From: Auricularia sp. M13
Taxonomy: Eukaryota; Basidiomycota; Agaricomycetes; Auriculariales; Auriculariaceae
Length of the DNA: 64,000 nucleotides
Reading direction: 5' to 3'
NCBI GenBank assembly: GCA_037042915.1
Contig: CM073204.1
Coordinates: 248,001 to 312,000, forward strand
Program-made: the position numbers and the translations under genes
Part shown: positions 1 to 10,472 of the stretch, piece by piece
How the letters are laid out: each line of letters opens with the position of its first letter
How positions within the stretch are numbered: position 1 is the stretch's first letter
Notes under the pieces: model-generated
Told to the model about the DNA's origin: nothing
What the model saw: the letters and a program-made list of their open reading frames with translations, nothing else
The model's database searches: none

Positions 1-3000
1 GGCGTGCACAAGTTACAACGTCGCCGCCTGCAAGTCTCGTGCACTCCAATAACAACTTCGTCGAGTAAAGCGCTCAGGGGTCTTGGCCGCAGGGACCTAG
101 TGTGCCACATTTCTTTCGCGTTTGTTTCGTCTTCGCCAACGACGATCTTGACTTCAAATTCGTTGGGTACAACTGATCATTGGGCCTTTACTCTCGTCGA
201 ACACCACTGGACATCGCCGAGCGTTTCTGGGATTTCAGTCTTTTACTGGGATCATTGGCCCGGGCTTGACAGTTGCGTGCGTAGCTCCAACGGGATGACT
301 CTTCTTGTATTCGCCGGGTCGCCCTGGCCGTTCGGAATTCTGGGTTCTTCAACTGGTCTTTCGCTCGGATTACCGGCTTCCTCGACGCGTGAGAGCACAC
401 GCCCTGGATCACATTCTAGCGATATTGGTTGGCGAGGTCTGTCAGACTTCTTTCTCAGTCGCCGGTTTATCCGTCTCTTCTTCGACCACAATTCGAACTG
501 CTAGACATCTGGCCATTTTGCCTTTGTGCAGCGGGTCTGGGGGGCGTGATAACTCTTGACTCGCCACTGGTACTATTACCCGCACATTCGTTTCCGCTAA
601 AAACGAAGCGTACTACCGTCTTCTTCGCCGAGTCAATTACGCTCAGGCGCGTCTGGTTTTGATTTTCTGGTTCAACTCATAGTCGCCGCGGTGTTTTGGC
701 CTCTAGGTATATACACAGTTTTTTGAAAGTGCGGATGCCGCAGTGTTCACAATCAGGTGGCAGGACTCATCTGTAACTTCCCGTTGTGCCAACTTGGAGG
801 TGATGCGAGGTGGCTACTTGTACTATTCGCGCCGTGCATCGCCACCTGGCAGACGCCTCAGTGATCGCTGTCTTCGACTCACCGCTTCGGGCAGCACATC
901 CCGAACTGCGATACCGGCACAGTTCTGATCTCAGCTATGCGTCGGTCCCGCGCCGTGCAACTGCATGACCAGCAACTCGGGTCGTTCTCGCTCCTCCGAC
1001 GCAACTGCCACTGGCCATGGCGACAAGCACAAGATTGAGATGCTCTGCCCATCAGCGGATGGACTACACCCGATACCCGAACCCGCGATTCTCAACTTCG
1101 CCTGCCTATTTCCCGCGAAGACGCGACCGTTGGCCATCTGCCAATGCACCATGCATCGCGAAAACCGGTCAGAGATTAACCGTGCGCTCGGGGAGGTTTG
1201 ATCAGTTGAACTGGTCTCCAGATTAATGCACCTCTGTGTCCCTTCTTCGAGCACTCAGAGTGATCAGAGCAGCCAAAGAGCATCGTCAGATGATGTAAGC
1301 TACTTCAATTCCTCAAAGATCAAGTCTTGCAATGACATTAGAATGACTTTCTCCGTTATGTCTCCTTTGCGGCATGTAATGTCGCTTTGCCCAGAAATGT
1401 ACTCTTGGAAGCTAATGAGCACATAGCTCTTGCGAAATGGTGGCGCTAAGGGTTGTCAATGGCATAGCCTACTGCGTGAGGCAGAATTTACACTTTCTGC
1501 GGCCAAATAAATGATTCAAAATTAAATTATAGCCCCATTTCTCGAGGACATGTACTTGCAACTATTGAAGAGCCATTGTTTCGCCTTTGCGGCAATTTGG
1601 AACATTTTAGGCCTCGACGCGTGCCAGACTCAGAGTCAGCAACCGCGCGTCGTCGGAGTCCGGCACGGGCCGAGTGGACTTTGCACTTTTTTCCCTCGTC
1701 GCCTCCCAGCCAAGTTCCATCCTGCTGGTACCACCGACACGGCATGGGCAAAGCTGCACTCCCCCACGTCTAGCCGATGCACAGGCTCTGCAAACCCGCC
1801 AAGCTGTGTGCCCTGTTAAATCCAACTGGCCTGATCGTGGTCTGCCTTGTCTGCCTTGCTGTCGACACCCTTGTCATGCCTTGCCCTGCTTTCCGTGTGC
1901 GGCCCTTGCATTTCTTGATTTTGCTCTTCTGACCTGATGGCTCAACTGCTCTCGTTGCCCATTCTGCATCTCTGCTGGCATCCTGACGTCCTGGTCCTTG
2001 GGCTCTGTGCTTGCTCTGTGGCTGGATATTCAATATTAACCCTCTGATACCTAGATCGTCAAGCCTGTATATGCCTGCGGCGAAATAAGACGAGCTACCT
2101 GGATAGCAAAGGTACTCCAGCACCGCAGCCTGGCTGATTATTTTTTTCGCAGGTGACCGGTGCCGAACACTTGCGCGGCGCGTGCATCACGCTCGGCCGC
2201 AGGCGCCGCACCGAGTCCCGACTCAGCAACCTCGTCGCGTGTGTATCGGTCACTTGCGATGTCCGTGTCGCCTTCAGTGCCATCCGTGTCGCCGTCGGCG
2301 GCGGCGGCTCGCAAGCAGCCAAAACCGTGAGTCCGCGTGTACTTTTTCACAGCACCAGGTCCCTGTATACTAACGGTTCTCCATAGGTCGACGCTCCTGC
2401 CTGGGCTTGTTCGCCTACGCTACCTGCTCCTCCCATTCCCCGCCATTGCCCCTTTTCACCCACTCTCCCTTTCTTCGTTTCCGCTGCAACCCCCTTTCCG
2501 TCTTGGTCCCAGCACGTCATCACTCAACCCGCTAGTAGCTTGTTGTTCGTCTGTAGAATTTGCAATATACGTTGTGTTTCGCATCTTTGCGTCTCGAGTA
2601 AGAAAAGAAGTACTGTACAAGCAGAGCTATGGTTGAGCCGTCCGAGTGATGCGAGCAGCCCGAGCTCGGGCTGCTCCGGCTCCTCGCCAAGAAACTAGGA
2701 TTTGGGTAAACGTTTGTGGAGCTCGTAGAGGTTGGGACGGTTTGATTGCTCGACGAGCTCCCTAGAGCTCTCAAACCGCCCCAACCTCCGATCCCGTTTT
2801 GCCGATGTGCACCAAGCGGGGAGACCGGAACACTTTCGTACAACAAAAACTCATACCGTACACTAACGCGCCCACGCAGCTGCCAATTCTCAACTGAATC
2901 GCTGCCGGCGGACACTTTGGCGCTGCCACTGGCAGAGCAGGTTCCGTCGGGACTCTACTTGGACAGCATCCGAGTGGCGGCGCGTCTGCAGCCAGGGTTC

Positions 3001-3202
3001 GTCGCTGCACTGCGGTAGGTATCACTGTACAGCCTAAGGGGTCCCCAAGCACTGTCCGTATCGACGCGTATAAGTGACGGCGATCCCAGCGTGCCGTCAG
3101 CGATGCGCCCCTCTGGTCTTGCCGTTCACTCTTCGCGGGTCGATAGAGTCCACTCGTACTGCGCGACCGCCTCAGCGAGGTGGCCTGCCGTATTCGGCGC
3201 AC
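1..3202. other. No supported gene; intergenic or decayed DNA
   Basis: I find no recognisable protein family here. The longest open stretch, plus strand from the left edge to about 504, is low-complexity and Ser/Pro-rich, with no motif and no exon chain that extends it. The rest is broken by stops in all frames. Untranslated sequence or upstream exons of the membrane-protein gene at 3203 could lie in the last few hundred bases, but I could not place a start with a signal peptide. Confidence 0.4.
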
Positions 3203-4225
3203 ATGTCTCCCGTCTCACGCATCGTTGTCTTCGACGATGCTTCGTCCACTCCTGGCTCGAGCAAGGGAGACTCGGACGATTCGGACGTGATTGTGCCTCT
3301 ATTGCTGGATATTCCTCTCGTTTGGGGCGACTGGGACGTTTCTCCGCGTCCCACGCAGGCTCCTCCTTCGTTTTACACGGGCCCACCTACCATCATCGGG
3401 ACAGTCATCTATGCTGCGACCTCCGCTAGCTCAAAGACGCTAGTACCAGACCCGGACCCGTTGCCGGTCTCTACCTCAGCTGTTACGATGATTACGGCCA
3501 CAATGTCGCCGGGCGCAGTGCAGACGGGTCCGTCATGGTCGTCACTATATGCGGCTGAGCGGAATGCGACGAGGTGAGTGAAGTTCCCTCGTGCAACCTC
3601 GTACTGCACGATCTCACCTTCCCAAGGCCAATGAAAATGCTCGCCGCCATCTTTGGGGTCCTTGCTCTTGTCCTGGTAATCCTCATCGTGTCGATCGTCG
3701 CGTACACCCGCATAAGGCGCCGCAGACTCTCGGAGCGCACGCGCGTCCGCTCCGTCTTCTTGACGAGCAGCAGAGAGCTAGTCCTCAGCTCAAGCCAGCC
3801 ACCACCACCACCACCACCACCACAGCCCTATGCAACACCAGGACAGGGTGAGCGCTACATCTATCTCATCATTCGCGCTGATTCAAGATCTCACTGACGA
3901 TGATCCAGAGCGCTGGGCAAAGCGGTGGGAAGGACTCAGCCACGCGGCGGTGACACCGCGGCAGCCCGAGCTGCCATTGGGAGGCGCAACGCTGACCTCG
4001 ACGCGGACGCGGACCATGACCTTCCTCGTCAACACGCTCTCCGGACGGTGGAGCCGCTCGCTGACGAACGACTCGCCTGGGAGCCCGCCCTCCTACCGCT
4101 CGCCGTCATACAGCGGCTCGAACGCAGCCGTGGACCGCAACCGCGACGCCATCGCCCAGTCGCCTTTGTATCGCACAGAAGATTCTCGCTCTCTCCCGCC
4201 TTTGCCTCAGGAGATGACACTGTAA
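3203..4225 (+). CDS. Single-pass membrane protein with Ser/Thr/Pro-rich ectodomain and poly-Pro tail
   Basis: Three exons (3203-3573, 3627-3847, 3909-4225) with 53- and 61-nt introns that keep frame throughout and give 302 residues. Residues 1-125 are rich in Ser, Thr, Pro and Asp. Residues 129-150 form one hydrophobic helix, followed at once by an Arg-rich stop-transfer stretch (RIRRRR). The cytoplasmic part has eight prolines in a row and a Ser/Arg-rich tail. No signal peptide is visible at the chosen ATG, so an upstream exon may be missing, or the protein may insert as a signal-anchor. The layout resembles fungal wall-sensor-like or mid2-like single-pass proteins, but I cannot assign a family. 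A second gene with the same general layout lies at 23169-24606. Confidence 0.65.
3799..3822 (+). repeat. (CCA)8 microsatellite in coding sequence
   Basis: Eight perfect CCA triplets near the end of exon 2 of the membrane-protein gene encode an eight-proline run. Slippage here would change protein length without breaking frame. Confidence 0.9.
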
Positions 4226-4582
4226 AGTCGGAATGAATATATAACGCATGCATATTGTGATTATGGATGATTTACGCTGGATTGTGATGTTAAGCATCGT
4301 GTATAATGTAGACAATCGGTTCAGGAAGTGGATGGGCAGAGGCCAGGCATGCGAGGCGAACCTGATAGACTCGAAGCAGTCCGCCCTACCAGAACACGAA
4401 GTCCTGCCATAAACTCTTTGGTCGAAGAGTATTAGGGAGCGCAGACTCGGAGCCGCTCCTATGTGAAGATGAGGTATTGAAGCAGTACAGTACGATCAGG
4501 GCCATGCCGCCTATTAGCATGCCACAGTTAGCGGTGTTTGACGCATGCGCGGACAAGACCTCACCTGCGGGCGACGAGGATT

Positions 4583-6109
4583 CTACGCCATAAGCAGCCG
4601 GAGCTCGTCCTGGAAGCCGTCGAAAGATCGATCGAAGTCCTTCGCCCACGAGACTTGCACATCACGCAGTGCGGTCACATTGCTGCTGCTAGGAGCCGCA
4701 GAGGCACGCCGCCCTCGGACAAATGTCAACAACGATTTTCCATCGAAGGTAGTGCGGTCCTTGGTTGGGTAGATGCGGGTGACATGTAGCCGGAAAAGCA
4801 AGGGGCAAGGCATGGAACCACTGGGGCCCGCAGCGGTAAGGCGGCGGAAGAAATCGTCCTGAACGATGCAGGACGTAAGCGTCAGCTCCGCCAGCGACTT
4901 AAGCTGTATGACTGCCTCCGCCAGCGTGACCTCCACAGAGTTTGCGGTGATGCAGAGCCTCGAGAGGTTGGGCGAGTGCGCCAGGGCCGCGCTTATGATG
5001 ATCGAAGGAGGGTGGTGGGATATAGCAAGTATCGCTTCTTCGAGTGATGGGAAGCGGACGCGCTGTGCCGCGGCGAGACCGATATTTCCCACAATCTCAA
5101 GCCGCTTGACGCGCTTGAATGGGATTTCGGCAGATTGGTCCGGGGACGTGCCACTGCAGCGCAGAGTGAGGTCCTCCAGATTGGGCAATTTGGCGGCCAC
5201 CTGAGCCAGCTCCGTGAGAGTGAGCTGACTTGAGCCTGCGCGAGAGAGGTAAAGCTGTTTGGCGTTGTGGAAGGGCCTCCCTTCGTCCCAAGAGATATCC
5301 ACGTCTATGATTCGAAGGTTTCCAAGGAGAGGCAGGTCCTCGAAGATGGAAATAGGCGGCGGGTCTTCCTCCGCGTCCAAATCGTCATTGACAAATGCAA
5401 AAGTCTGTAGCGTTGGTGCATGCCCTTGAACGAACGTCTCGATTCTGGTGTGCTGGAAGTTTTTGCAGGTCACCGTCAAAAAGCGGCAGCGGCGAGGCGC
5501 AGTGAGCAGTCGTTCCCAGATGTACTCGGTGAACGGGTGCGGGCTGTCGTCGAGTATTGTAAGCCACATATATAATTGGGTTTGCTGGGAGTGGCGGAAG
5601 ACGGTGTCCAAAAACACACGCCATGCAGGAGGATTCCTGTCCACCTTTGAGAAGTCGAGCACCAAATGATTCCAGAGCAGCGGTGTACTGCACGCCACGG
5701 ATCTCCAGCGCCTGCAGATGCGGGCCGCCGTGAAAGGGACACGTTGAAGCGGACGAGCGTCCCAGTAGCGACCATCCGTCGGCACGTTACAAAAAGCGTC
5801 CAACCATTGCAGGAAAATTTGGGCAAGAATTTCATCAGGCACACGGCGCACAGGGTGCAGCAGACCGCGGGCGCGGTCAATACTGTCCATCAGGGAGGTT
5901 TCGTGGGTCACTGCCTGGGCCACAATGGCGCGCGCAGAGTCGGCTGCTTCCTGGGCTGCACGCAGAGCGAGTTCAGCGTCACTCAGTCTCGTGCGCGCCT
6001 TCTGCAGTCGGCTTCGAACTCGTAATAAGTCGGTATGTTCGTTGTCGATATGCTCGCGTAGGATAGCCGCCTCGGCGGGGCCGGCGAAGCGGTTGGGGTC
6101 GACAGTCAT
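4583..6109 (-). CDS. F-box-like protein, NRFAG family, copy 1
   Basis: Intronless gene of 508 residues. I chose the ATG at 6109 rather than an upstream in-frame ATG at 6223 because the protein then starts MTVDPNRFAG, matching the starts of three paralogues in this window. Order: NRFAGPAEAAILREHI signature (about residues 5-20), Ala/Arg/Glu-rich coiled-coil (25-75), then the F-box-like stretch LLHPVRRVPDEILAQIF, then a long leucine-rich C-terminal region with irregular repeats. F-box proteins of this class generally bind Skp1 in SCF ubiquitin ligases and recruit substrates through the C-terminal part. That role is inferred from family. It is head-to-tail with copy 2 at 6385-7908. Confidence 0.85.
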   Translation of the reverse strand: MTVDPNRFAGPAEAAILREHIDNEHTDLLRVRSRLQKARTRLSDAELALRAAQEAADSARAIVAQAVTHETSLMDSIDRARGLLHPVRRVPDEILAQIFLQWLDAFCNVPTDGRYWDARPLQRVPFTAARICRRWRSVACSTPLLWNHLVLDFSKVDRNPPAWRVFLDTVFRHSQQTQLYMWLTILDDSPHPFTEYIWERLLTAPRRCRFLTVTCKNFQHTRIETFVQGHAPTLQTFAFVNDDLDAEEDPPPISIFEDLPLLGNLRIIDVDISWDEGRPFHNAKQLYLSRAGSSQLTLTELAQVAAKLPNLEDLTLRCSGTSPDQSAEIPFKRVKRLEIVGNIGLAAAQRVRFPSLEEAILAISHHPPSIIISAALAHSPNLSRLCITANSVEVTLAEAVIQLKSLAELTLTSCIVQDDFFRRLTAAGPSGSMPCPLLFRLHVTRIYPTKDRTTFDGKSLLTFVRGRRASAAPSSSNVTALRDVQVSWAKDFDRSFDGFQDELRLLMA

Positions 6110-6384
6110 GCGATGGAGGTCGCCAGGCAAGATGCAACTGGACTCGGAATATCCCGCTGCGTGCCTGAGGCATTGACGGACGTGATTTCTTGGGAACTGC
6201 AGCATCCAAACAGTCGGAGGCACGATTGCGTCAAAATTAGCAACTGATGGTATTGAGGAGTCATTACTGGGACGATTCGGATGATAGGGATCGTAGGGAT
6301 ATATTATTTACATTCACGCTTCAGTCTGCCGAAAGCGTCAGCATGTTGAACCAGACCCAGATGAATGCTCTGAAAGCTCACCGA

Positions 6385-7908
6385 CTACACCATGAGCTCT
6401 TGCAGCTTTGCTTGGAATCCCTCGATGGCGTACTCTGCATCGTTAATCCAGGTCACCATGACGTCGCTCAGCCTGCACGGCACTGCAGTAGCTCCGGACG
6501 GATCGCGGGGTAGACGCGCGCGGACGAGGTCGAGGAAGGAAGTACCGTCGAAGCACGTGCGGTCGGTGGACGGCCTCACACAGGCGACGTACAGAGCGAA
6601 GAGCTGAGGACAGATCCAGCGGCCGTCCGTACCTTGCGGACGGGCGAGGCGCTGGCAAAAACTGTCGGCCATCTGACAATTGACTAAGACGAGTTGGCCC
6701 AATTTCTCGAACGCCGACAATGCGTCTGCAAGCTCGGCGTCCACGCGAATGTCCGATAATTCGACACTCCGAATCTCGTGAGCCTGTGAGAGGCCGTGTC
6801 TGAGGAAGAGAATGGTAGTTATCGTTTGTGGGACGTTAAGCGTGAGCTCCTCTAATGCGGGGAAGAAGAAGGATTGGGCGGAGGTCGCGTCGAGATGGCC
6901 GGACAGGTGAAGGATGCGAAGCGAGGTAAGCCTGACGGTAGTCGGGTTGCGGGAGACAAGATCAACGCAAAGCTCCAGTTCCTCCAAGTTGGGAAGCCTT
7001 GTGGCCGCAAGGGCGAGCTCGGCTGTGCTTACCGCCGTAATCTCGGACCGACTGAACGACAAGTTTGTCACGGCGTGACATGTACTGCCCCGACCCCATT
7101 CGACGAATGCTTCGTCGAGTAGTAGAGTGCGAAGCCGCGGAGCAGACGCAAAAATTGCGAGAGGCATATGGGACTCCAGGTCGTCATCCACGTAGATGCT
7201 GCACGTTTCCAACTTGGGGGCGAATTCCCATATGAATTCTTGAAAGGCAGCTTCCGCCACATTGTAGCATCTCAGGTAGAGAGCTCGACAGCGGGTACGA
7301 AGCGCGGCTTTGAGGTTTTCCCATATCAAGCGAAGGAGCGCGCTGGACACTACGATAGACGACGTATTGATTCGTAAACAGAGAGGGGCGGTGGACGAGA
7401 GGCTGAGAAGAAGAATCACGTAGTCGAGCCAAGCTTGGGCGCGTGTCCGGGCGGTGTCAAAGTCAACCGTAATGTGGGCCCAGAGGGAAGAAATTCCGAG
7501 GGCGACTGCCCTCCAGCGACGACAGACGCTAGAGAGTGTAAAAGGAGTGGATTGTATCTGGCCGTAATTGGATCGGCACTGGATGAAAGTAGCGTCGTCA
7601 AGTCGGTGGAGGAAAATTTCGGCCAGAATCTCGGACGGCAAGCGTCGCACGGGATGCAAGAGACCACGCGCGTGCGTCAAGCCTTCCATCAGGGCGGTTT
7701 TCTGGGCCTCCATACGCGTTACTATGGAGCGTGCGCTGTCTGCAGCTTCCTGTGCGGAGGCGAGGGCAAGCTCTGCGTCGTGGAGGCGTACATGCGCGAG
7801 CTTCAGTCGGTCCTCAACGCGCTGCAGGTTCTCCACTTCTCCGGAAATATGCTCGCGCAGAAGAGCCGCCTCGGTCGGTCCAGCAAAGCGGTTGTGCTCA
7901 ATGGCCAT
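6385..7908 (-). CDS. F-box-like protein, NRFAG family, copy 2
   Basis: Intronless, 507 residues, starting MAIEHNRFAGPTEAALLREH. It has the same order as copy 1: signature, coiled-coil with AELALASAQEAADSAR, F-box-like RLPSEILAEIFLHRL near residue 100, and a leucine-rich tail. Both copies also share a C-terminal motif of the form TxFDGxSxLxxVRxR just before the end. It lies 275 bp upstream of copy 1 in the same orientation, consistent with tandem duplication followed by strong divergence. It shares a 321-bp intergenic region with the divergently transcribed monooxygenase gene at 8230. The substrate is unknown. Confidence 0.85.
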   Translation of the reverse strand: MAIEHNRFAGPTEAALLREHISGEVENLQRVEDRLKLAHVRLHDAELALASAQEAADSARSIVTRMEAQKTALMEGLTHARGLLHPVRRLPSEILAEIFLHRLDDATFIQCRSNYGQIQSTPFTLSSVCRRWRAVALGISSLWAHITVDFDTARTRAQAWLDYVILLLSLSSTAPLCLRINTSSIVVSSALLRLIWENLKAALRTRCRALYLRCYNVAEAAFQEFIWEFAPKLETCSIYVDDDLESHMPLAIFASAPRLRTLLLDEAFVEWGRGSTCHAVTNLSFSRSEITAVSTAELALAATRLPNLEELELCVDLVSRNPTTVRLTSLRILHLSGHLDATSAQSFFFPALEELTLNVPQTITTILFLRHGLSQAHEIRSVELSDIRVDAELADALSAFEKLGQLVLVNCQMADSFCQRLARPQGTDGRWICPQLFALYVACVRPSTDRTCFDGTSFLDLVRARLPRDPSGATAVPCRLSDVMVTWINDAEYAIEGFQAKLQELMV

Positions 7909-8229
7909 GGTGGAGGTTGACTGTCAGAAGCAAACCACCGGGGTATACCGGATACATTTACTTCCGCCAGTCGCGCCTGACGCCGTTGCCCACAGTTCTT
8001 GCTTACTACTGTGTTCTGTGCTTGCAGCAGAAGTCGGTGAGAATTTTCACTCTGTAAGCAGAGTCTAGGCACTTATCGCGGCGACAGCGGACCCTGTTCT
8101 GGCGCGTGAACTTCTTCCGCTCACGCGACGACGCGCCATCCTGGCGTTCGGTGATGCTACCCACACCTCCAAGCAAGATGTATAACTCGTTATCGCCTCG
8201 AAGCGGGACCCATATTGCACGCCGCAATC
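7909..8229. promoter_or_regulatory. Divergent promoter region between F-box copy 2 and the monooxygenase
   Basis: This 321-bp gap separates two start codons on opposite strands. A TATA-like element (TATAAC, 8181-8186) sits 44-49 bp before the monooxygenase ATG. No clear TATA element is visible on the minus strand for the F-box gene. Assignment rests on position and composition only. Confidence 0.4.
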
Positions 8230-10355
8230 ATGCTTCAGGCTCTTCATGTCGTCCTGAGCGTTGCGCTCGTTGTTCAGGCTGCAACCCAGGTCCCGCTGGT
8301 GGCTGAGCACACCGAGGATCCGTGGCACCATTTCGAGCATCCAATCCGTCGCGTGGCAGTCATAGGAGCTGGCCCGGCTGGATTACAGCAGGCTGCTGTC
8401 CTTCGCGAGAACGGCTTTGAAGTCAGGCTCTTTGAACGCGCACCTGGTCCGGGTGGGAACTGGCTCACGACGGCAGAGATACCTGTTAGTGCAGAGTTTC
8501 CGTAAGTCGAGACTTGATGCGGCCTTTTCTATCAGCTAACTGATTTCTCCAGCGATCGTCGTATTGAGGAGGGTGCTTTTATTCCGGACATTCCCAAGCA
8601 TCTGCCAAAGTCACTTATCTATCGTAACGGCGACGGTGGAGTGACTCTCGACGAGCGCTGGAGAGAGCAATGGAACCCTTCTCCAGTCTGGGAACATTTG
8701 ACCACTAATAGCCCTGCTGCGAGTACTGCGGCTGTTCTGCATCTGCTTTCTGAGCTCCTCTGCAGGTTATAACCAAACTACCGGAAGTCAATTACCCGCC
8801 AGACCATGTGCGCACATCCTCGCCTCTAGCTGACACATGCTCACGCTTCCCTTAGACCTGGATATTGTCGAACAAGCAGATTAGACGCCACGTGCGACAG
8901 TATGCCTCTTACAAAGGCCTGCACTCTGACGACGAAGAGGCGCGGAACATCACATCATACTCGACGCGCGTGGAGCGTCTGCACAAGCCTAAAGGCGCCT
9001 CGCAATGGACGTTGACTCTGCGCCGCCTGCGCTGGCACGGTCCCTCGGCCATCCGCGCTGACTGGTGGACGGAATCGTTCGACGCCGTCCTCGTCGCCAC
9101 GGGCAACTACGACTCGGCGCACACACCAGACATCCCGGGCCTGAAGGCGTGGGCGCAGCGCTTCCCGCGCCAGATCTACCATTCGCGCGAGTATCGCCAC
9201 CCGTCCAGCATTGAGGGCAAGGTGTGTGAACTTCGCTGGTCACCTGGCGATCCGCTTCGCGCTGCTGTGTCGTCGATCTGACGATCATTCCAGGACGTCC
9301 TGATCGTCGGCGCCAGTGTTTCTGCTGCAGAGATCTCGCGCGACATTGCGCCGTACGTGCGCTCCTTCTCTGTGAGCGTGAGGGTGAGCGTGATTACACA
9401 ACATTGCAAATTGCTATCGTTCACCACATGCGAGTAGGATCGCGACCGTCCTACGGTCGACGGGCGTCGCAGCGTGCGTCGCCTGGCCGCCAATATTACT
9501 CGCATCCCGGAGATCAAGTCCTTCCCCGACATCGACGGTGCCAGCAGCGTGCGGGACGCTAAGCTCCTCCTGGTAAACGGCACTGTTATCAGCGGCTTCG
9601 ACCACGTACGCTCGCGTCTTTCCATTGGCAAGCTCGTGAACCTGACGCATATGCAATAGATCATATTCGCTACGGGCTTCAGGCGGTCCAACCCCTTCCT
9701 GGCCGGCTTCCACAACAGCACCATCAAGGGCGACGACAACCCCGAAGTCGAGGTAGCGCCGATCATCACTGACGGGTCGACGCTCCGCTCGCTGCACTGG
9801 ACGGGGCACTACATCCCCGATCCCACGCTCGCCTTCTCCGTCGGTGCGTCCAGTTACACCTTGTGGAACGACGAGTTCGCTCATTTCTTGCAGGGCGGCC
9901 CTGGACCGTGGGCACCCTTGCTGGGCTTGCCGTCGCTCGCACGTGGGCGGGCAAGGCGCGCCTGCCGAACTTGGCGCGGCGTTGGCAGCAGTACCAGGGC
10001 CCGACGCGCAACTCGTTCTTCACGGGCCTCTTCGCGACGCTTGGGCACCAAGCCTTCCACCGCCAGCTCATCGTCTGGTTGAACAACGAGGCGCTCGAGT
10101 TCGGCGGACGGCTTGTCGATCAGTGGCCGTTGGAGTACGCCTCCGCCACTTGCTGCGCTCCGCGTCTTGTGCTGACTGCTGCTCGTGTCCAGGAACCGCG
10201 AGGAGTTCGCGTACTACGCCAACCTCGAGTGGGCCGAGGACTATGTCAGCTCTGCCAACTTCTCGCGCTACGAGAACACCCCGCGTTCTGAATGGGCCAA
10301 GGAAGCGCGTCTCGGCGCGGAAGCTGAGGAGCCGGATGTGTACGAGGATTGGTAA
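8230..10355 (+). CDS. Flavin-containing monooxygenase-like enzyme with signal peptide
   Basis: Nine exons (8230-8501, 8553-8718, 8766-8807, 8856-9221, 9294-9383, 9438-9605, 9660-9843, 9894-10134, 10193-10355) give 563 residues in continuous frame. Intron 2 appears to be a GC-AG intron, because only GC at 8719 joins the flanking frames. Residues 1-17 look like a signal peptide. The FAD Rossmann motif GAGPAG is at 46-51, followed by a GGNW segment. A second dinucleotide motif, GASVSAAE, fits NADPH binding, and FATGF is near the C-terminal third. The FMO fingerprint FxGxxxHxxxY reads FPRQIYHSREY here, so the usual glycine is arginine. Such enzymes add oxygen to N, S or carbonyl groups using NADPH. 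The substrate is unknown, and export is inferred only from the leader. Confidence 0.85.
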
Positions 10356-10472
10356 AGTGTATAAGTGGTTTACGATTGCAGATTAGACGAACGTCTCAGG
10401 TTCTATACACAACACGAAGCATCCTTTTCGCGGAACCCTCTTCCTTGTGGGGAAGTAAATACTGGGCCGCGC

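Noticed and set aside
4-504. Long open frame at the left edge
   Set aside because: Low-complexity Ser/Leu composition, no motif, no ATG at its start and no joining exon; likely chance opening.
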